In this document: piece after piece, positions 9,236 through 18,186 of the stretch | Position numbering within the stretch: the stretch's first letter is position 1 | Layout: each line of letters opens with the position of its first letter | Translations under genes and position numbers: made by a program | Notes under the pieces: model-generated | Databases searched by the model: none | What the model was told of the DNA's origin: nothing | Seen by the model: the letters and a program-made list of their open reading frames with translations, nothing else | Assembly: GCF_002300165.1 (NCBI RefSeq) | Contig: NZ_MLCE01000035.1 | Coordinates: 1-64,000, forward strand | Direction of reading: 5' to 3' | DNA from: Streptomyces sp. Tue6028 | GTDB lineage: Bacteria > Actinomycetota > Actinomycetes > Streptomycetales > Streptomycetaceae | Length of the DNA: 64,000 nt

Positions 9236-9249
9236 TGAGAGCGCTCTCA
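9236..9249. promoter_or_regulatory. CebR/CelR-type LacI-family operator upstream of the glucanase
   Basis: TGAGAGCGCTCTCA is a perfect 14-bp palindrome located 44-57 bases upstream of the GH16 start codon. It differs from the published CebR/CelR box TGGGAGCGCTCCCA at one symmetric position. LacI-family repressors of this class control cellulase and glucanase genes in Streptomyces and Thermobifida. The cognate regulator is not in this part of the window. Confidence 0.7.
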
Positions 9250-9365
9250 GATCAGCTGCGCGGCCAATGTGCTCTCTGTCACTCCGGTCGTCAAGAGGTA
9301 AAGCCCAGAAACTCCTTTGCGCGCTGGGGAGTTCATGAGGTGAAGGGGGTACTTCGCCGGACCCG

Positions 9366-10196
9366 TCAGCGCAGGGCGCTGCCCGCCTTCCATTGCGTCC
9401 ACGACAGGTTCCAGCCGTTCAGGCCGTTGGCCGGGTCCACCGTCCGCTCGCCCGAGTTCCGCACCACGACCACGTCGCCGAGCATCGAACTCGTGTAGAA
9501 CTCGTAGCCCGGCACGGAGCGGTCGGCCGCACCCTTGGCGTCGTGCAGGCCGATGCATCCGTGGTTGGTGTTGCTGCTGCCGAAGACCGACGGGGACGCC
9601 CAGTAGTTGCCGTGGACGAAGGTGCCCGAGGTGATCGCCCGCTCGACGGCGGCCCGGTCCGTGACGGCGTGGGTGAAGTCGAGGGACACGGGCATGCCGA
9701 CGCCGCAGGTCGTGTTCGCCTCGGGGGTGAAGTAGCCCACGAAGGTCTCGCCGGGCGCCCTGGTGACGAAGCCCGCCGTGTGCGTGCCGGCACCGGGCAC
9801 CTTCGCGGTGACCGTGTACTTGGTCCCCGAGGAGGGGTTCCGGTCGGACGTCCACTTCGTACGGGCGTCGTCGAACGACCCGCTCAGCGTGCCGCCGTCG
9901 TTCCCGGCGACCTCCACGTCCGACAACGTGCCGTCCGCCACGGTGACCTCGACCGGGCTGGTGAAGGCGGCCTTCCTCGTCCCGTCGGCCGGGGTGACGG
10001 TGACGGTCGGCGTCCGGGCCTCGGCACTGCCGCTCGCCTTCGTCGTCGGTGAGCCGCCGCTCTCCTCCGAGGCGTCGCCCGCGTCGGCGCACCCCGTCAG
10101 GGCGACGGCCGGCACGGCGGCACCGAGCGCGGCCAGGACCCCGCGCCGCGACCACGCCGTCCGACCCGACCGGTTCGATATCTGAGGGACGCTCAC
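9366..10196 (-). CDS. lipoprotein L,D-transpeptidase (YkuD domain, Ig-like N-terminus)
   Basis: This 276-residue protein has a twin-arginine signal (SRRGVLAAL) ending in a lipobox, LTGC with C36. The central part resembles the bacterial Ig-like domain that precedes YkuD in actinobacterial L,D-transpeptidases. The catalytic block HGNYW plus NHGCIGLHD has the nucleophile at about C214. It would form 3-3 cross-links in peptidoglycan outside the membrane. GTG 10196 is preceded by GGGGAAGG about seven bases upstream. The frame is open far upstream, but those codons are antisense to the plus-strand genes and are not part of the protein. Confidence 0.9.
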   Translation of the reverse strand: MSVPQISNRSGRTAWSRRGVLAALGAAVPAVALTGCADAGDASEESGGSPTTKASGSAEARTPTVTVTPADGTRKAAFTSPVEVTVADGTLSDVEVAGNDGGTLSGSFDDARTKWTSDRNPSSGTKYTVTAKVPGAGTHTAGFVTRAPGETFVGYFTPEANTTCGVGMPVSLDFTHAVTDRAAVERAITSGTFVHGNYWASPSVFGSSNTNHGCIGLHDAKGAADRSVPGYEFYTSSMLGDVVVVRNSGERTVDPANGLNGWNLSWTQWKAGSALR

Positions 10197-10366
10197 GGCA
10201 CGCCTTCCCCGGGTTCTTCGATCACCGCCACGACGCGTGCATCCTGCGCCCCTTACCTGGGTTGATTCTTTGAATCCGAGGGCCGCCACCTGAGATTCCT
10301 GTGAAGACACGGCAACAGACGGCCGGAAACCCCGGTTGTCCAGCCACCCCCGGAGGTGAACACAGT

Positions 10367-10499
10367 ATGAGCAGCCGACCGGCACCCTCAGTTTCCGGTG
10401 AGATCCCCGACCCGGAAGCCCTCCCCACACGCTTCCGGCCGGACGGCGAAGAAGGAGAACCGCACACCGAGCCCGCCGCAGAACCCGCCGGAGGTATCC
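10367..10499 (+). other. possible short leader ORF ahead of the FAD/TPR gene
   Basis: An ATG at 10367 has a good ribosome site (CCGGAGGTGAACACAGT) and opens an acidic, Pro/Glu-rich stretch beginning MSSRPAPSVSGEIPDPEALP. Its frame is offset from the FAD gene and stays open into it, so it overlaps rather than stops before GTG 10500. It may be a leader peptide, the true N-terminus joined by a frameshift, or a chance frame. The remaining part of 10197-10366 shows no gene. Confidence 0.3.
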
Positions 10500-13178
10500 G
10501 TGAACCCAGCCCGCAAGCGGCACACCGTGGCCATCGTCGGAGCGGGCGCCGCCGGCGCGCTGACCGCCGTGCACCTGTGCGAGACCGCCGCCCGCCGGCG
10601 GGCGGCGGTCGACCTCGTGCTGGTCGATCCGGCCCCGGAGGCGGGGCGGGGCACCGCGTACGCGACCCCCGACCCGCGGCACCGCCTGAACGTGCCCGCG
10701 AGCGGCATGAGCTGCTACCCCGACGATCCCGGCCACTTCACCCGATGGCTCTGCCGCCACGGCGAACCCGACGTCAGAGGAACCGACTTCGCCACCCGCT
10801 ACCGCTACGGCGCCTACCTGGCCGACACCCTGGCCGGGGCGATCGTCCGCGCCCACGGCACGGTCGCCGTGCGACGGTTGCGGACCCGGGCGGACGCCTG
10901 CACCGGCGCGCCCGGAGACGCGCTCGAGCTGCACCTCGCCGACGGGAGCCTGCTGCGGGCCGACAGCGCCGTGCTCGCCACCGGGCCCGCGCCCGCGCGC
11001 GCCGACCGGGTCCCGCCCGCGCTGCGCGCCAGCGCACGCTTCGTGCCGTCGCCGTGGGCGCCGGGCGCCCTCGACGGACCGCTCGCCGACTCCGCGGACG
11101 TCCTGCTGGTCGGCACCGGACTCACCGCCGTCGACCTCGCCCTGAGCCTCGACCGGCCGGGCCGCACCGTGCACGCCGCGTCCCGCAACGGACTGCTGCC
11201 CCAACCGCACGCGCTCAGCCCCGCCCCGGCCATGTCCGCCCCGGACGACCTCGACACGCCCTCGCTGGCCGCGCTGCGCAGGACCGTCTACCGCCACATC
11301 GGCCGCGCCGTGCGCACCCGGGGCGACTGGCGTCCCGCCCTCGACAGCCTGCGGCCGCACACCGCCCGGCTGTGGCGCAGCCTGACGCCCGACGAGCGTG
11401 CCGCGTTCCTGGAACGTGAGGGCGCGCTGTGGAACACCCACCGCCACCGGATGGCACCCGTGACCGCCGAGTCGGTGGCCCGCGCCCGTACCGCCCGGCG
11501 GCTGCGCGTGCACTCCGGCGCGGTCACCGGCGCCGTGGTCCGTGACGACGACGTGCTGGTCGCGCTCTCCGACGGCACGCGGATCCGGGTGGGCTGGGTC
11601 GTCGACTGCACCGGGCCGGGGCCCCGTCCCGAAGACCCCCTGTGGCGTTCGCTGTTCGACTCCGGCGCCGCGGTCCCCGGCCCGCTCGGCATGGGGGTGG
11701 CGACCCGCGACGGCCGTCTCCTCGACGCCGAAGGCCGCGCCGGGCGCCCGCTGTTCACCCTCGGCGCCCCGCGCCGCGGGGAGCTGTGGGAGACCACCGC
11801 CGTCCCCGAGATCCGCGCCCAGGCGGCCGCGCTCGCCGGACAGCTCCTCGCCCCCGTCCCCGGTCCGCGCCGCGGCACCCGCCGGCGGCCCGTCGACGCG
11901 CACGGACTCGCGCTGTCCACCCACGCCGAGGCCGCCGCCGCCTACCGCACCGGACTCGACCGGGTCCTCAGGGTCAGGGCGGGTGCCGAGGACGCCTTCG
12001 AGCGCGCGGTCGCCCTCGATCCGGGCTTCGCGCTCGGACACGCGGCGCTCGCCCTGCTCGGCCACGAGTGCGGTGCCGCCGTCGACGTGCCGCGGGAACT
12101 GGCCGACGCCCAGCGGTCCGCCCGTGAACGGGCCGACGAACGGGAGCGCTCCTTCGTCGACGTCGTCACGCGCCGCATCCACGGCGACGACGCGGACCAC
12201 GGCGCCGGCGCCCTGCTCGGACACCTCGACACGTATCCCGCCGACGCGCTCGCGCTGTCCACCGCCGTGCCCACCATCGCCTTCTCCGGCCTGCACGACC
12301 TCGACGACGGATACGCGCTGCGCCTGGTCGAGCGCACGGCACCCGCCTACGACGGGCACTGGTTCCCCGCCTCCCTCCTCGCCTTCCTGCGCCAGGGGCA
12401 GGGCCGTTTCGACGAGGCCGCCGAACTGGCCCACCGAGCCCTGGCCGCCGAACCCGCCTCCGGGCACGCCGTGCACGCGCTCGCCCACGTCCACTACGAG
12501 TCCGGCGCCCACGAGACGGGCCGTGACTGGCTCGACGCCTGGGTGTCCGGGCAGGGCCGGGGTGCCGTCCACCGGGCGCATTTCTCCTGGCACGTCGCGC
12601 TCCACGAACTGGCCCTCGACGACAGCGCGGCCGTCCGCAGACGCTGGTACGCGCAGCTCGCCCCGGGCCGGGTGACCGGGATCCGGGCGCTGGTCGACTC
12701 GGGTTCCCTGCTGTGGCGGGCCCGGCTCAGCGACAGCTGGCGGGGCCGAGTGCCCGCCGAGGACGTCCTCGGCACGGTCGGCCGCCAGATCGTGGAGCGG
12801 CCCGCGACCGCCTTCACCGCACTGCACGCGGCGGTCGCCCTCGCCGCCGCCGGAGACCTCGCCGCGCTGAGCCGGCTGCGCGACCACGCCGCGGGCGCCG
12901 ACCCGGTGCAGCGCGAGGTCGTCGTCCCGCTGTGCGAGGCCTTCGCCGCCCTCGTCGAGGAGCGGTTCCACGAGGCCGTGCGCGGACTCGACGCGCTCCT
13001 GCCGGCGCTGCGCAGGGTCGGCGGCAGCGCGGCACAGCGCGAGGTCGTCGAGGAGACCCTGCTGTACGCCCTTGTCGCGGCGGGCCGTTGTGACGCCGCC
13101 CGGCGGCTCCTGGACGCCCGCCTCGACCGCGGGTCCGCGCCGCGCGATCGCCGTCTGCTCGCCGCGCTGCCCGGCTGA
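10500..13178 (+). CDS. fusion of FAD/NAD(P)-binding protein and StaR-like (TTC38-type) TPR domain
   Basis: The first about 465 residues form a flavin-dependent domain of the NAD_binding_9 type. The Rossmann motif VAIVGAGAAG gives GxGxxG at residues 14-19, a second dinucleotide motif is LLVGTGLTAVDLALSL, and VVDCTGPGP is also present. From about residue 471 the protein becomes an alpha-helical TPR region like the StaR/TTC38 family (AFERAVALDPGFALGHAALA, HAVHALAHVHYESG, HFSWHVALHELAL). GTG 10500 follows GGAGG with five-base spacing. StaR-like proteins are known near glycopeptide antibiotic genes, but none are seen here. The substrate is unknown; joining both halves in one 892-residue chain is the notable feature. 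Confidence 0.8.
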   Translation: MNPARKRHTVAIVGAGAAGALTAVHLCETAARRRAAVDLVLVDPAPEAGRGTAYATPDPRHRLNVPASGMSCYPDDPGHFTRWLCRHGEPDVRGTDFATRYRYGAYLADTLAGAIVRAHGTVAVRRLRTRADACTGAPGDALELHLADGSLLRADSAVLATGPAPARADRVPPALRASARFVPSPWAPGALDGPLADSADVLLVGTGLTAVDLALSLDRPGRTVHAASRNGLLPQPHALSPAPAMSAPDDLDTPSLAALRRTVYRHIGRAVRTRGDWRPALDSLRPHTARLWRSLTPDERAAFLEREGALWNTHRHRMAPVTAESVARARTARRLRVHSGAVTGAVVRDDDVLVALSDGTRIRVGWVVDCTGPGPRPEDPLWRSLFDSGAAVPGPLGMGVATRDGRLLDAEGRAGRPLFTLGAPRRGELWETTAVPEIRAQAAALAGQLLAPVPGPRRGTRRRPVDAHGLALSTHAEAAAAYRTGLDRVLRVRAGAEDAFERAVALDPGFALGHAALALLGHECGAAVDVPRELADAQRSARERADERERSFVDVVTRRIHGDDADHGAGALLGHLDTYPADALALSTAVPTIAFSGLHDLDDGYALRLVERTAPAYDGHWFPASLLAFLRQGQGRFDEAAELAHRALAAEPASGHAVHALAHVHYESGAHETGRDWLDAWVSGQGRGAVHRAHFSWHVALHELALDDSAAVRRRWYAQLAPGRVTGIRALVDSGSLLWRARLSDSWRGRVPAEDVLGTVGRQIVERPATAFTALHAAVALAAAGDLAALSRLRDHAAGADPVQREVVVPLCEAFAALVEERFHEAVRGLDALLPALRRVGGSAAQREVVEETLLYALVAAGRCDAARRLLDARLDRGSAPRDRRLLAALPG

Positions 13179-13194
13179 GCGGTCGTCTCGTGGC

Positions 13195-13230
13195 GGGCCC
13201 TGTTCGATCACGTGTCGGACACGAGGGCCC
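13195..13230 (+). terminator. nested hairpin after the FAD/TPR gene
   Basis: GGGCCCT pairs with AGGGCCC, and inside them CGTGT pairs with ACACG around CGG. The structure lies 16 bases after the stop codon and is a likely transcription terminator. Confidence 0.55.
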
Positions 13231-13283
13231 TCGGGGGAGCACGGGCCGGGCAGTCTGCGGACATGGCGCAACGCGGGGGATGC

Positions 13284-14321
13284 ATGCTGAACGGCTGTCT
13301 GGCCGTGCTGACGACGGCGCTGGTCCTGGTGCTGTTCGGGGTGTGGCGGCTCAGTACGGCGCCCGGACGCGCCGACGACCGGGCCCGGCACATGATGCAG
13401 GAGAGTGTGGACCGGTCCCGGGACCGGTTGTCCCGGGCGGCGGGGGACGGAGCCCTCCTCGGCACCGAGATCGACCGGTCGTTGGGCGTCGGCAGGGGGG
13501 ACGAGCCCGAGGTCCGACGGCGGGGCCGGCGGGTCACGGTCACGTCGAGGTTCGCGCATCAGGGGTCCGGCTGGTACGCCGCCCCGGTGCACGGCTGCTA
13601 CCGCTTCGAGGTCGTCCCGGCGTCCGCGCCACCGCCCGTCTCCGTGCACGAACTGCCGTACGCGGCCTGCGGGGAGCCGGTGCCGCCCCCGGCGCCGCGC
13701 AGTCCCGCGGCGGTCGCCGCGGACGTCGTGGTGGAACTGCGGGCCGCCCTCGCCCGGGACGGCTTCCTGGCCGTCCAGAGGGCGGAGGTCTGGCAGACCT
13801 ACGGCATCCATCTCGCGGACCAGAAGGTGACCGACGGCCGGCTGACCGACCTCGTCCTGCTGGACGCGGGCACGAACGAGCAGGTCTGCTACGAGTTCCG
13901 GGCACGTCGGGACACGGACACCGTGACCTCCGAGCAGTCGACCGTGGACGACTGCCGGCGCTTCCAGCGCGAACGCGAGAAGCAGGCCGAGGACGAGGAA
14001 CGGGCCCTGCTCGACGCGAGCTCCGCCGCGATCGTCCGCCGGCTCGACCACGCGGTCGCCGACGGGACGCTCACGGACGCCGAGTTGAGGCGGGCCCTCG
14101 CGATGCAGCAGACGGACGAGGGGAGGGAACTCGTCGGGTACCCCTCGCCGGTCGCCGTGCCCGTCAGCGTGGAGCGCTCGCCCGCCGAGGTCGTCGTGTT
14201 CGCCAGGGTCAACCCGCTGGACACGCACGGGGTGGCCCTCGGCTGCTACGAGTTCCGCGCGCATCTCACGAAGCATTCCGTCACCCGCCGCCGGACGGCG
14301 GGGACGGAATGCTTCGCTTAG
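13284..14321 (+). CDS. membrane-anchored protein of unknown function
   Basis: I do not recognise the family. One transmembrane helix near the N-terminus (LAVLTTALVLVLFGVW) anchors a mostly extracytoplasmic hydrophilic region. Two paralogous-looking halves each contain a GCYxF or CYEFRA element (HGCYRFEV, QVCYEFRA, LGCYEFRA), suggesting an internally repeated beta-rich domain with conserved cysteines. ATG 13284 follows GGGGGA; an ATG at 13263 is an alternative. The last 16 codons are also the left and right arms of a strong RNA hairpin (14269-14316), so the C-terminal sequence may be constrained by RNA structure. Confidence 0.65.
   Translation: MLNGCLAVLTTALVLVLFGVWRLSTAPGRADDRARHMMQESVDRSRDRLSRAAGDGALLGTEIDRSLGVGRGDEPEVRRRGRRVTVTSRFAHQGSGWYAAPVHGCYRFEVVPASAPPPVSVHELPYAACGEPVPPPAPRSPAAVAADVVVELRAALARDGFLAVQRAEVWQTYGIHLADQKVTDGRLTDLVLLDAGTNEQVCYEFRARRDTDTVTSEQSTVDDCRRFQREREKQAEDEERALLDASSAAIVRRLDHAVADGTLTDAELRRALAMQQTDEGRELVGYPSPVAVPVSVERSPAEVVVFARVNPLDTHGVALGCYEFRAHLTKHSVTRRRTAGTECFA
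14269..14316 (+). other. 21-bp stem-loop inside the 3' end of the coding region
   Basis: CGAAGCATTCCGTC pairs with GACGGAATGCTTCG, and the inner CCCGCCG pairs with CGGCGGG around a 5-base loop, with only one bulged A at 14283. It ends just before the stop codon and is followed at once by a second long hairpin. Confidence 0.8.
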
Positions 14322-14362
14322 GGCCCGTCCGGCCGTTCGGGGGGAGACGGCCGGACGGGCCC
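14321..14362. terminator. 16-bp bidirectional terminator hairpin
   Basis: GGGCCCGTCCGGCCGT and ACGGCCGGACGGGCCC are perfect complements separated by 10 bases. It lies between the convergent membrane-protein and MMPL genes and starts on the last base of the stop codon of the former. Confidence 0.85.
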
Positions 14363-14377
14363 CCGGGGGGATGGTCC

Positions 14378-16576
14378 TCAGACGCGCGTCAGCTGGGGAC
14401 TGGGGGCCGGTGCCTCCTCGCTCAGCCCGAACCGGTCGTGCGCCCGCCGCAGTGCGGCCGGCGCCCACCAGGCGCGCTTGCCGAGCAGCGCCATCGTGGC
14501 CGGTACTAGGAGCATGCGGACGACGGTGGCGTCGATCAGGACCGCCAGGGTCAGCCCGAGACCGATCTGCAGGATGGGCGAGAAGCCGCCGGTCATGAAG
14601 GCGCCGAAGACGATCGCCAGGAGCAGCGCGGCACAGCTGACCACACGGCCCGAGCGGCGCAGACCGGTCACGACGGCGTCGTGCTCGTCACCGGTGCGCA
14701 GCCAGGTCTCGCGCATCCGGGCCAGGATGAACAACTCGTAGTCCATGGCGAGTCCGAAGGCGATCGCGATGATCAGCGGCGGTGCCGTCAGACTGAGCGA
14801 ACCCAGGCCGTCGGCGCCCAGCAGCCCGGCCAGATGCCCGTCCTGGAAGACCCAGACCACCGCGCCGAGTGCGGCACCCAGGCTGAGCAGGGTGGTCACG
14901 ATCGTCCGCAGCGGGATGAGCACGGAACCGGTGAACGCGAACAGCAGGGCGAAGATGCCGAGGAGAACGGTGGCCGCCGCCCAGGGAGCCCGCTCCGCGA
15001 GCATCGAGCGGAAGTCGACGAGCCGGGCCGCGACGCCGGTGACCTCGACCGGTTCGTTCCCGCGCACGTCCCGTACGCGCTCGACCAGGTCGGTCGCCGC
15101 CGTGCCGTCGACGCTCCCGCCCGGCCGCAGGTGCACCAGGGTGGAGCCGTCCGGCAGGGCACGCGCGTCGCTCGTGTCCGACAGGGCGCGGATGCGGGGC
15201 ACCGTGTCCGGGCCCGCGCCGGGCCGCACCAGCACGGTGACCGGGGAGACCCCGGTGCCCGGCGGGAAGTGCGCCTCCAGCGTGTCGTACATCTGCCGTG
15301 CCTCGGTGTCGGTGGGCAGCTGCCTGGCGTCGCCGATGCCGATCCTCATCCCGGCCGCGGGAAGGGCCACGACGAGCAGGGCCGGGACGAGGACGGCCAG
15401 TACGGCGAGGGGGCGGCGGGACGCGAAGCGGGCGAGGCGGGCGAAGACGCGGCCCTCCTCGGCGGAGCCCCCCGTCGGCGAACCCTCCGGGGCGGCCGCC
15501 GCGTCGCCGCTCTCCGCCACTGCCTTGCCCTTGCTCCCGGCCGGTGCGATCCGTGCGCCGAAGCGCGCCAGGAGCGCGGGCAGCAGGGTGACCGCGGCGA
15601 GCATGTCGACGACGACCACGGCGGCGACGGCGAGCCCCATGCTGCGCAGGAACGGGCTGGGGAACACCAGGAGTCCGGAAAGGCTGACGGCCACCGTGAG
15701 CCCGGAGAACAGGACGGTCCGCCCGGCTCCCGCGACCGTGCGGTGCACCGCGTCGAGGACGTCGTCCGTGTGCCGTCGCTCCTCGCGGAACCGGACCACC
15801 ATCAACAGCGCGTAGTCCACGGCGAGTCCGAGGCCCAGCATGGTGGTGATCTGGATCGCGTACACCGAGATGTCGGTGACCTGGCTGAAGAGGAAGAGCG
15901 CCAGGAACGCGCCCGCGACCCCGCTGACGGCGATCAGCAGGGGCAGTCCGGCGGCCCGCAGCCCGCCGAAGACGACGAGCAGCAGCGCCAGGACGACCGG
16001 CAGGGAGATCAACTCGGCACGCTGCACGTCCTCCTGGGCGCGCCCGCCCATCTGCTGCCCGAGCAGCGGGCCGCCGCTGACGTGGACCTCGGGCGCGTCG
16101 ATCTGCCGGATGCGGTCGGCCGCCGTGTCCACGGCCTTCTTCTCGTCCTTGAACTTCATGTCGCCCTTGAGCGTCACCGGGATGACCAGGGCCCTGCCGT
16201 CCTCGGCGGTGAGGCCGCGGGTGGTGTAGGGGTCGGGCACGGAGGCGACCCCGGTGACCGTGCGCAGGTCGGCGACGGCACGGCCCACCTGGGAACGCAG
16301 CGCCGGGTCGGAGACCGTCGTGCCGGAGATGACGGCGGTGATCGACTCACCGCTGGTGTCGACGCGGTCGAGGTACGCGGCGGCCCGGTCCGACTCGGTG
16401 CCCGGGACGTCGGGCACCGAGTCGACGAGCCGGCCGAAGACGCCCGTGCCGAGGCCGAAGCCGACCAGCAGCATGACGAGCCAGACGAGGATCACGGTGA
16501 GTGGGCGGCGGGTCGCCGCCCGGGAGATCGTGGCGAGCACGGTACGCCTCCCGGCGGTCGGTACGGTGAATGACAT
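14378..16576 (-). CDS. MMPL-family RND-type exporter
   Basis: This inner-membrane protein of about 732 residues has the MMPL layout. An N-terminal helix (LTVILVWLVMLLVGFGLGTG) and an extracytoplasmic domain lead to five helices with LGLAVDYALLMVVRFREER. Then come a second helix (PLAVLAVLVPALLVVALP), a second outer domain and a second five-helix set with FGLAMDYELFILARMRE. The paired GLxxDYxL motifs are the family hallmark. MMPL proteins export lipids or small molecules using the proton gradient; the cargo is unknown. ATG 16576 is used; GTG 16582, two codons earlier, is possible. No regulator or lipid-synthesis gene is adjacent. Confidence 0.88.
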   Translation of the reverse strand: MSFTVPTAGRRTVLATISRAATRRPLTVILVWLVMLLVGFGLGTGVFGRLVDSVPDVPGTESDRAAAYLDRVDTSGESITAVISGTTVSDPALRSQVGRAVADLRTVTGVASVPDPYTTRGLTAEDGRALVIPVTLKGDMKFKDEKKAVDTAADRIRQIDAPEVHVSGGPLLGQQMGGRAQEDVQRAELISLPVVLALLLVVFGGLRAAGLPLLIAVSGVAGAFLALFLFSQVTDISVYAIQITTMLGLGLAVDYALLMVVRFREERRHTDDVLDAVHRTVAGAGRTVLFSGLTVAVSLSGLLVFPSPFLRSMGLAVAAVVVVDMLAAVTLLPALLARFGARIAPAGSKGKAVAESGDAAAAPEGSPTGGSAEEGRVFARLARFASRRPLAVLAVLVPALLVVALPAAGMRIGIGDARQLPTDTEARQMYDTLEAHFPPGTGVSPVTVLVRPGAGPDTVPRIRALSDTSDARALPDGSTLVHLRPGGSVDGTAATDLVERVRDVRGNEPVEVTGVAARLVDFRSMLAERAPWAAATVLLGIFALLFAFTGSVLIPLRTIVTTLLSLGAALGAVVWVFQDGHLAGLLGADGLGSLSLTAPPLIIAIAFGLAMDYELFILARMRETWLRTGDEHDAVVTGLRRSGRVVSCAALLLAIVFGAFMTGGFSPILQIGLGLTLAVLIDATVVRMLLVPATMALLGKRAWWAPAALRRAHDRFGLSEEAPAPSPQLTRV

Positions 16577-16716
16577 CGCCACTCAGCGTCGTGCCCGAGG
16601 AGGGGTCGGCGGATCGCCGGAGGGAGCGGTATCGGGGGCTCCCCCGTACGACGGATACGGGACGCCGACTCACTCCGGGGAGGGAGGGCGGGAGGGTGCG
16701 GCCGGCCCGCGCGCGG

Positions 16717-18186
16717 TCACTTCTCGATCTGCAGCACCGACATCATCCCCGCGTCCTCGTGGTTGAGGATGTGGCAGTGCAGGACCGACTTGCCCGGATA
16801 GTCGAGGAACCGGATGCGGACGACCATGTCTCCCCGGGGCGGGACGTCGACGGTGTCCTGCAGGCCGTAGTTGGTCTGCGGCTTCCCGTCGATGCTCATC
16901 ACCTGGAAGTCGTTGGTGTGGACGTGGAACGAGTGGACCTCGTCGCTGTCGTTCTTGACGGTCCACTCCTCGACGGTGCCGAGCTTGGCCCGGAAGTCGA
17001 CGCGGTTGTGGTCGAACTGCTTGTGGTTGATGTAGAAGAGCGTGCCCGCCTTGTTCTCCGTGAAGGTGATCGTCTTGCGGTCCGCGACGGTCTCCTTGCC
17101 GAGGTCGTCCTCCGGGGCGAAGTCCGTGGGCAGGGCCGCGGGCCGCACCGGTTCACCTTCGGACCGGACCGTGGCCAGCGTCGCCCGGGGGAACCGGTTG
17201 CCGGCCTTTCCGCTGTTGTACGGCAGGGTCAGCAGTTCCGACGTGCCGGCCGCCGGCCCCTGGACGAGCACGTCGTAGCGGGCACCGGCGGGGATGACCA
17301 GGGAATCGACCGCGTACACCTTGCTCACCGGGTAGCCGTCCTGGGCGACGACGTGGAACTTGGTGCCCGGCAGCGCCACTTTGTAGAAGATGTTGGCCCC
17401 GACGTTCGCGAGCCGCCACAGCTGCGTCTCGCCCGGCCTGATCCTGATCCGCGGGTTCAGCTGTCCGTTGACGGTGCGGGTGGTGGGCGCGCCCATCTTC
17501 AGATGCGCGGTCTTGATCCGGTCGCCGACCAGCTGGAAGTCCTTGAGAGCCACGACGCGTTCGGTGATGCCGCGCAGCGGGGCGGGCAGGTAGTCGTCGA
17601 GGCCGTCGACCACGACGAGGCCGGCCATGCCGCCGGCGGTCTGCGCGGCGGACAGGGTGTGCGGGTGCGGGTGGTACCAGTACGTGCCCGGTTCCAGGCT
17701 CTTGGGGAAGGTGTACTCGTAGGTGAACTTCTTCCCCGGCGCGATCCTGAGGAAGACGTTGTCCGAGCGACCGACGGGCGAGACGTGCATCCCGTGCACG
17801 TGCAGGTTCGTCTGCTGGTCCAGCTTGTTCTCGAAGGCGACCTCCATGCGGTCGCCGGGCCGCAGTCGCAGCGTGGGCGGCGCGTACATGCCGTTGTACG
17901 TCAGCGCCCACACGTCGTTGCCCGCCAGGCGGACCTTCTTGCGTTCGACGACGATCCTGGTCCTGAGCAGTCCGTCCTTGCTCACGATCTGGGGCGGGTC
18001 GCGCAGGTCCTCGGTAGCCCGGGCGGTCAGGGCCGGCGACGGCGACAGGCTCGCCAACGGGACGGTCGACGCCGTCGCACGGCCGTGGGTGCTCGTCCCG
18101 GTGTGCCCGGTACAGCCCGCCGCCAGGGCGAGTACGACAAGTGCGGATCCGGTCACGGTCCGGGGTCGACGGGCGGGTGCGGACAA
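16717..18186 (-). CDS. multicopper oxidase lipoprotein
   Basis: A lipoprotein signal (LALAAGC) is followed by cupredoxin domains with all four copper-ligand motifs: HVHGMHVS, WYHPHPH, HSFHVHTN and HCHILNHEDAGMM. The last supplies the type 1 Cys, His and axial Met. At 489 residues it is of the three-domain size rather than the small two-domain Streptomyces laccase. It would sit on the outer face of the membrane and oxidise phenols or metal ions while reducing oxygen to water. The only well-spaced start is TTG 18186, preceded by AGAGGGG; no ATG is available nearby. It is not next to other copper genes. Confidence 0.9.
   Translation of the reverse strand: MSAPARRPRTVTGSALVVLALAAGCTGHTGTSTHGRATASTVPLASLSPSPALTARATEDLRDPPQIVSKDGLLRTRIVVERKKVRLAGNDVWALTYNGMYAPPTLRLRPGDRMEVAFENKLDQQTNLHVHGMHVSPVGRSDNVFLRIAPGKKFTYEYTFPKSLEPGTYWYHPHPHTLSAAQTAGGMAGLVVVDGLDDYLPAPLRGITERVVALKDFQLVGDRIKTAHLKMGAPTTRTVNGQLNPRIRIRPGETQLWRLANVGANIFYKVALPGTKFHVVAQDGYPVSKVYAVDSLVIPAGARYDVLVQGPAAGTSELLTLPYNSGKAGNRFPRATLATVRSEGEPVRPAALPTDFAPEDDLGKETVADRKTITFTENKAGTLFYINHKQFDHNRVDFRAKLGTVEEWTVKNDSDEVHSFHVHTNDFQVMSIDGKPQTNYGLQDTVDVPPRGDMVVRIRFLDYPGKSVLHCHILNHEDAGMMSVLQIEK

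Noticed and set aside
13212..13262. Earlier start for the small membrane protein
   Set aside because: The frame is open, but this segment overlaps the terminator-like hairpin at 13195-13230, lacks a ribosome site and would put a polar stretch before the membrane anchor.
9366..14468. A very long minus-strand open frame covering five kilobases
   Set aside because: Only its last 277 codons encode the L,D-transpeptidase. The rest is antisense to the FAD/TPR and membrane-protein genes and has the Arg/Gly/Pro composition of G/C-rich shadow frames.
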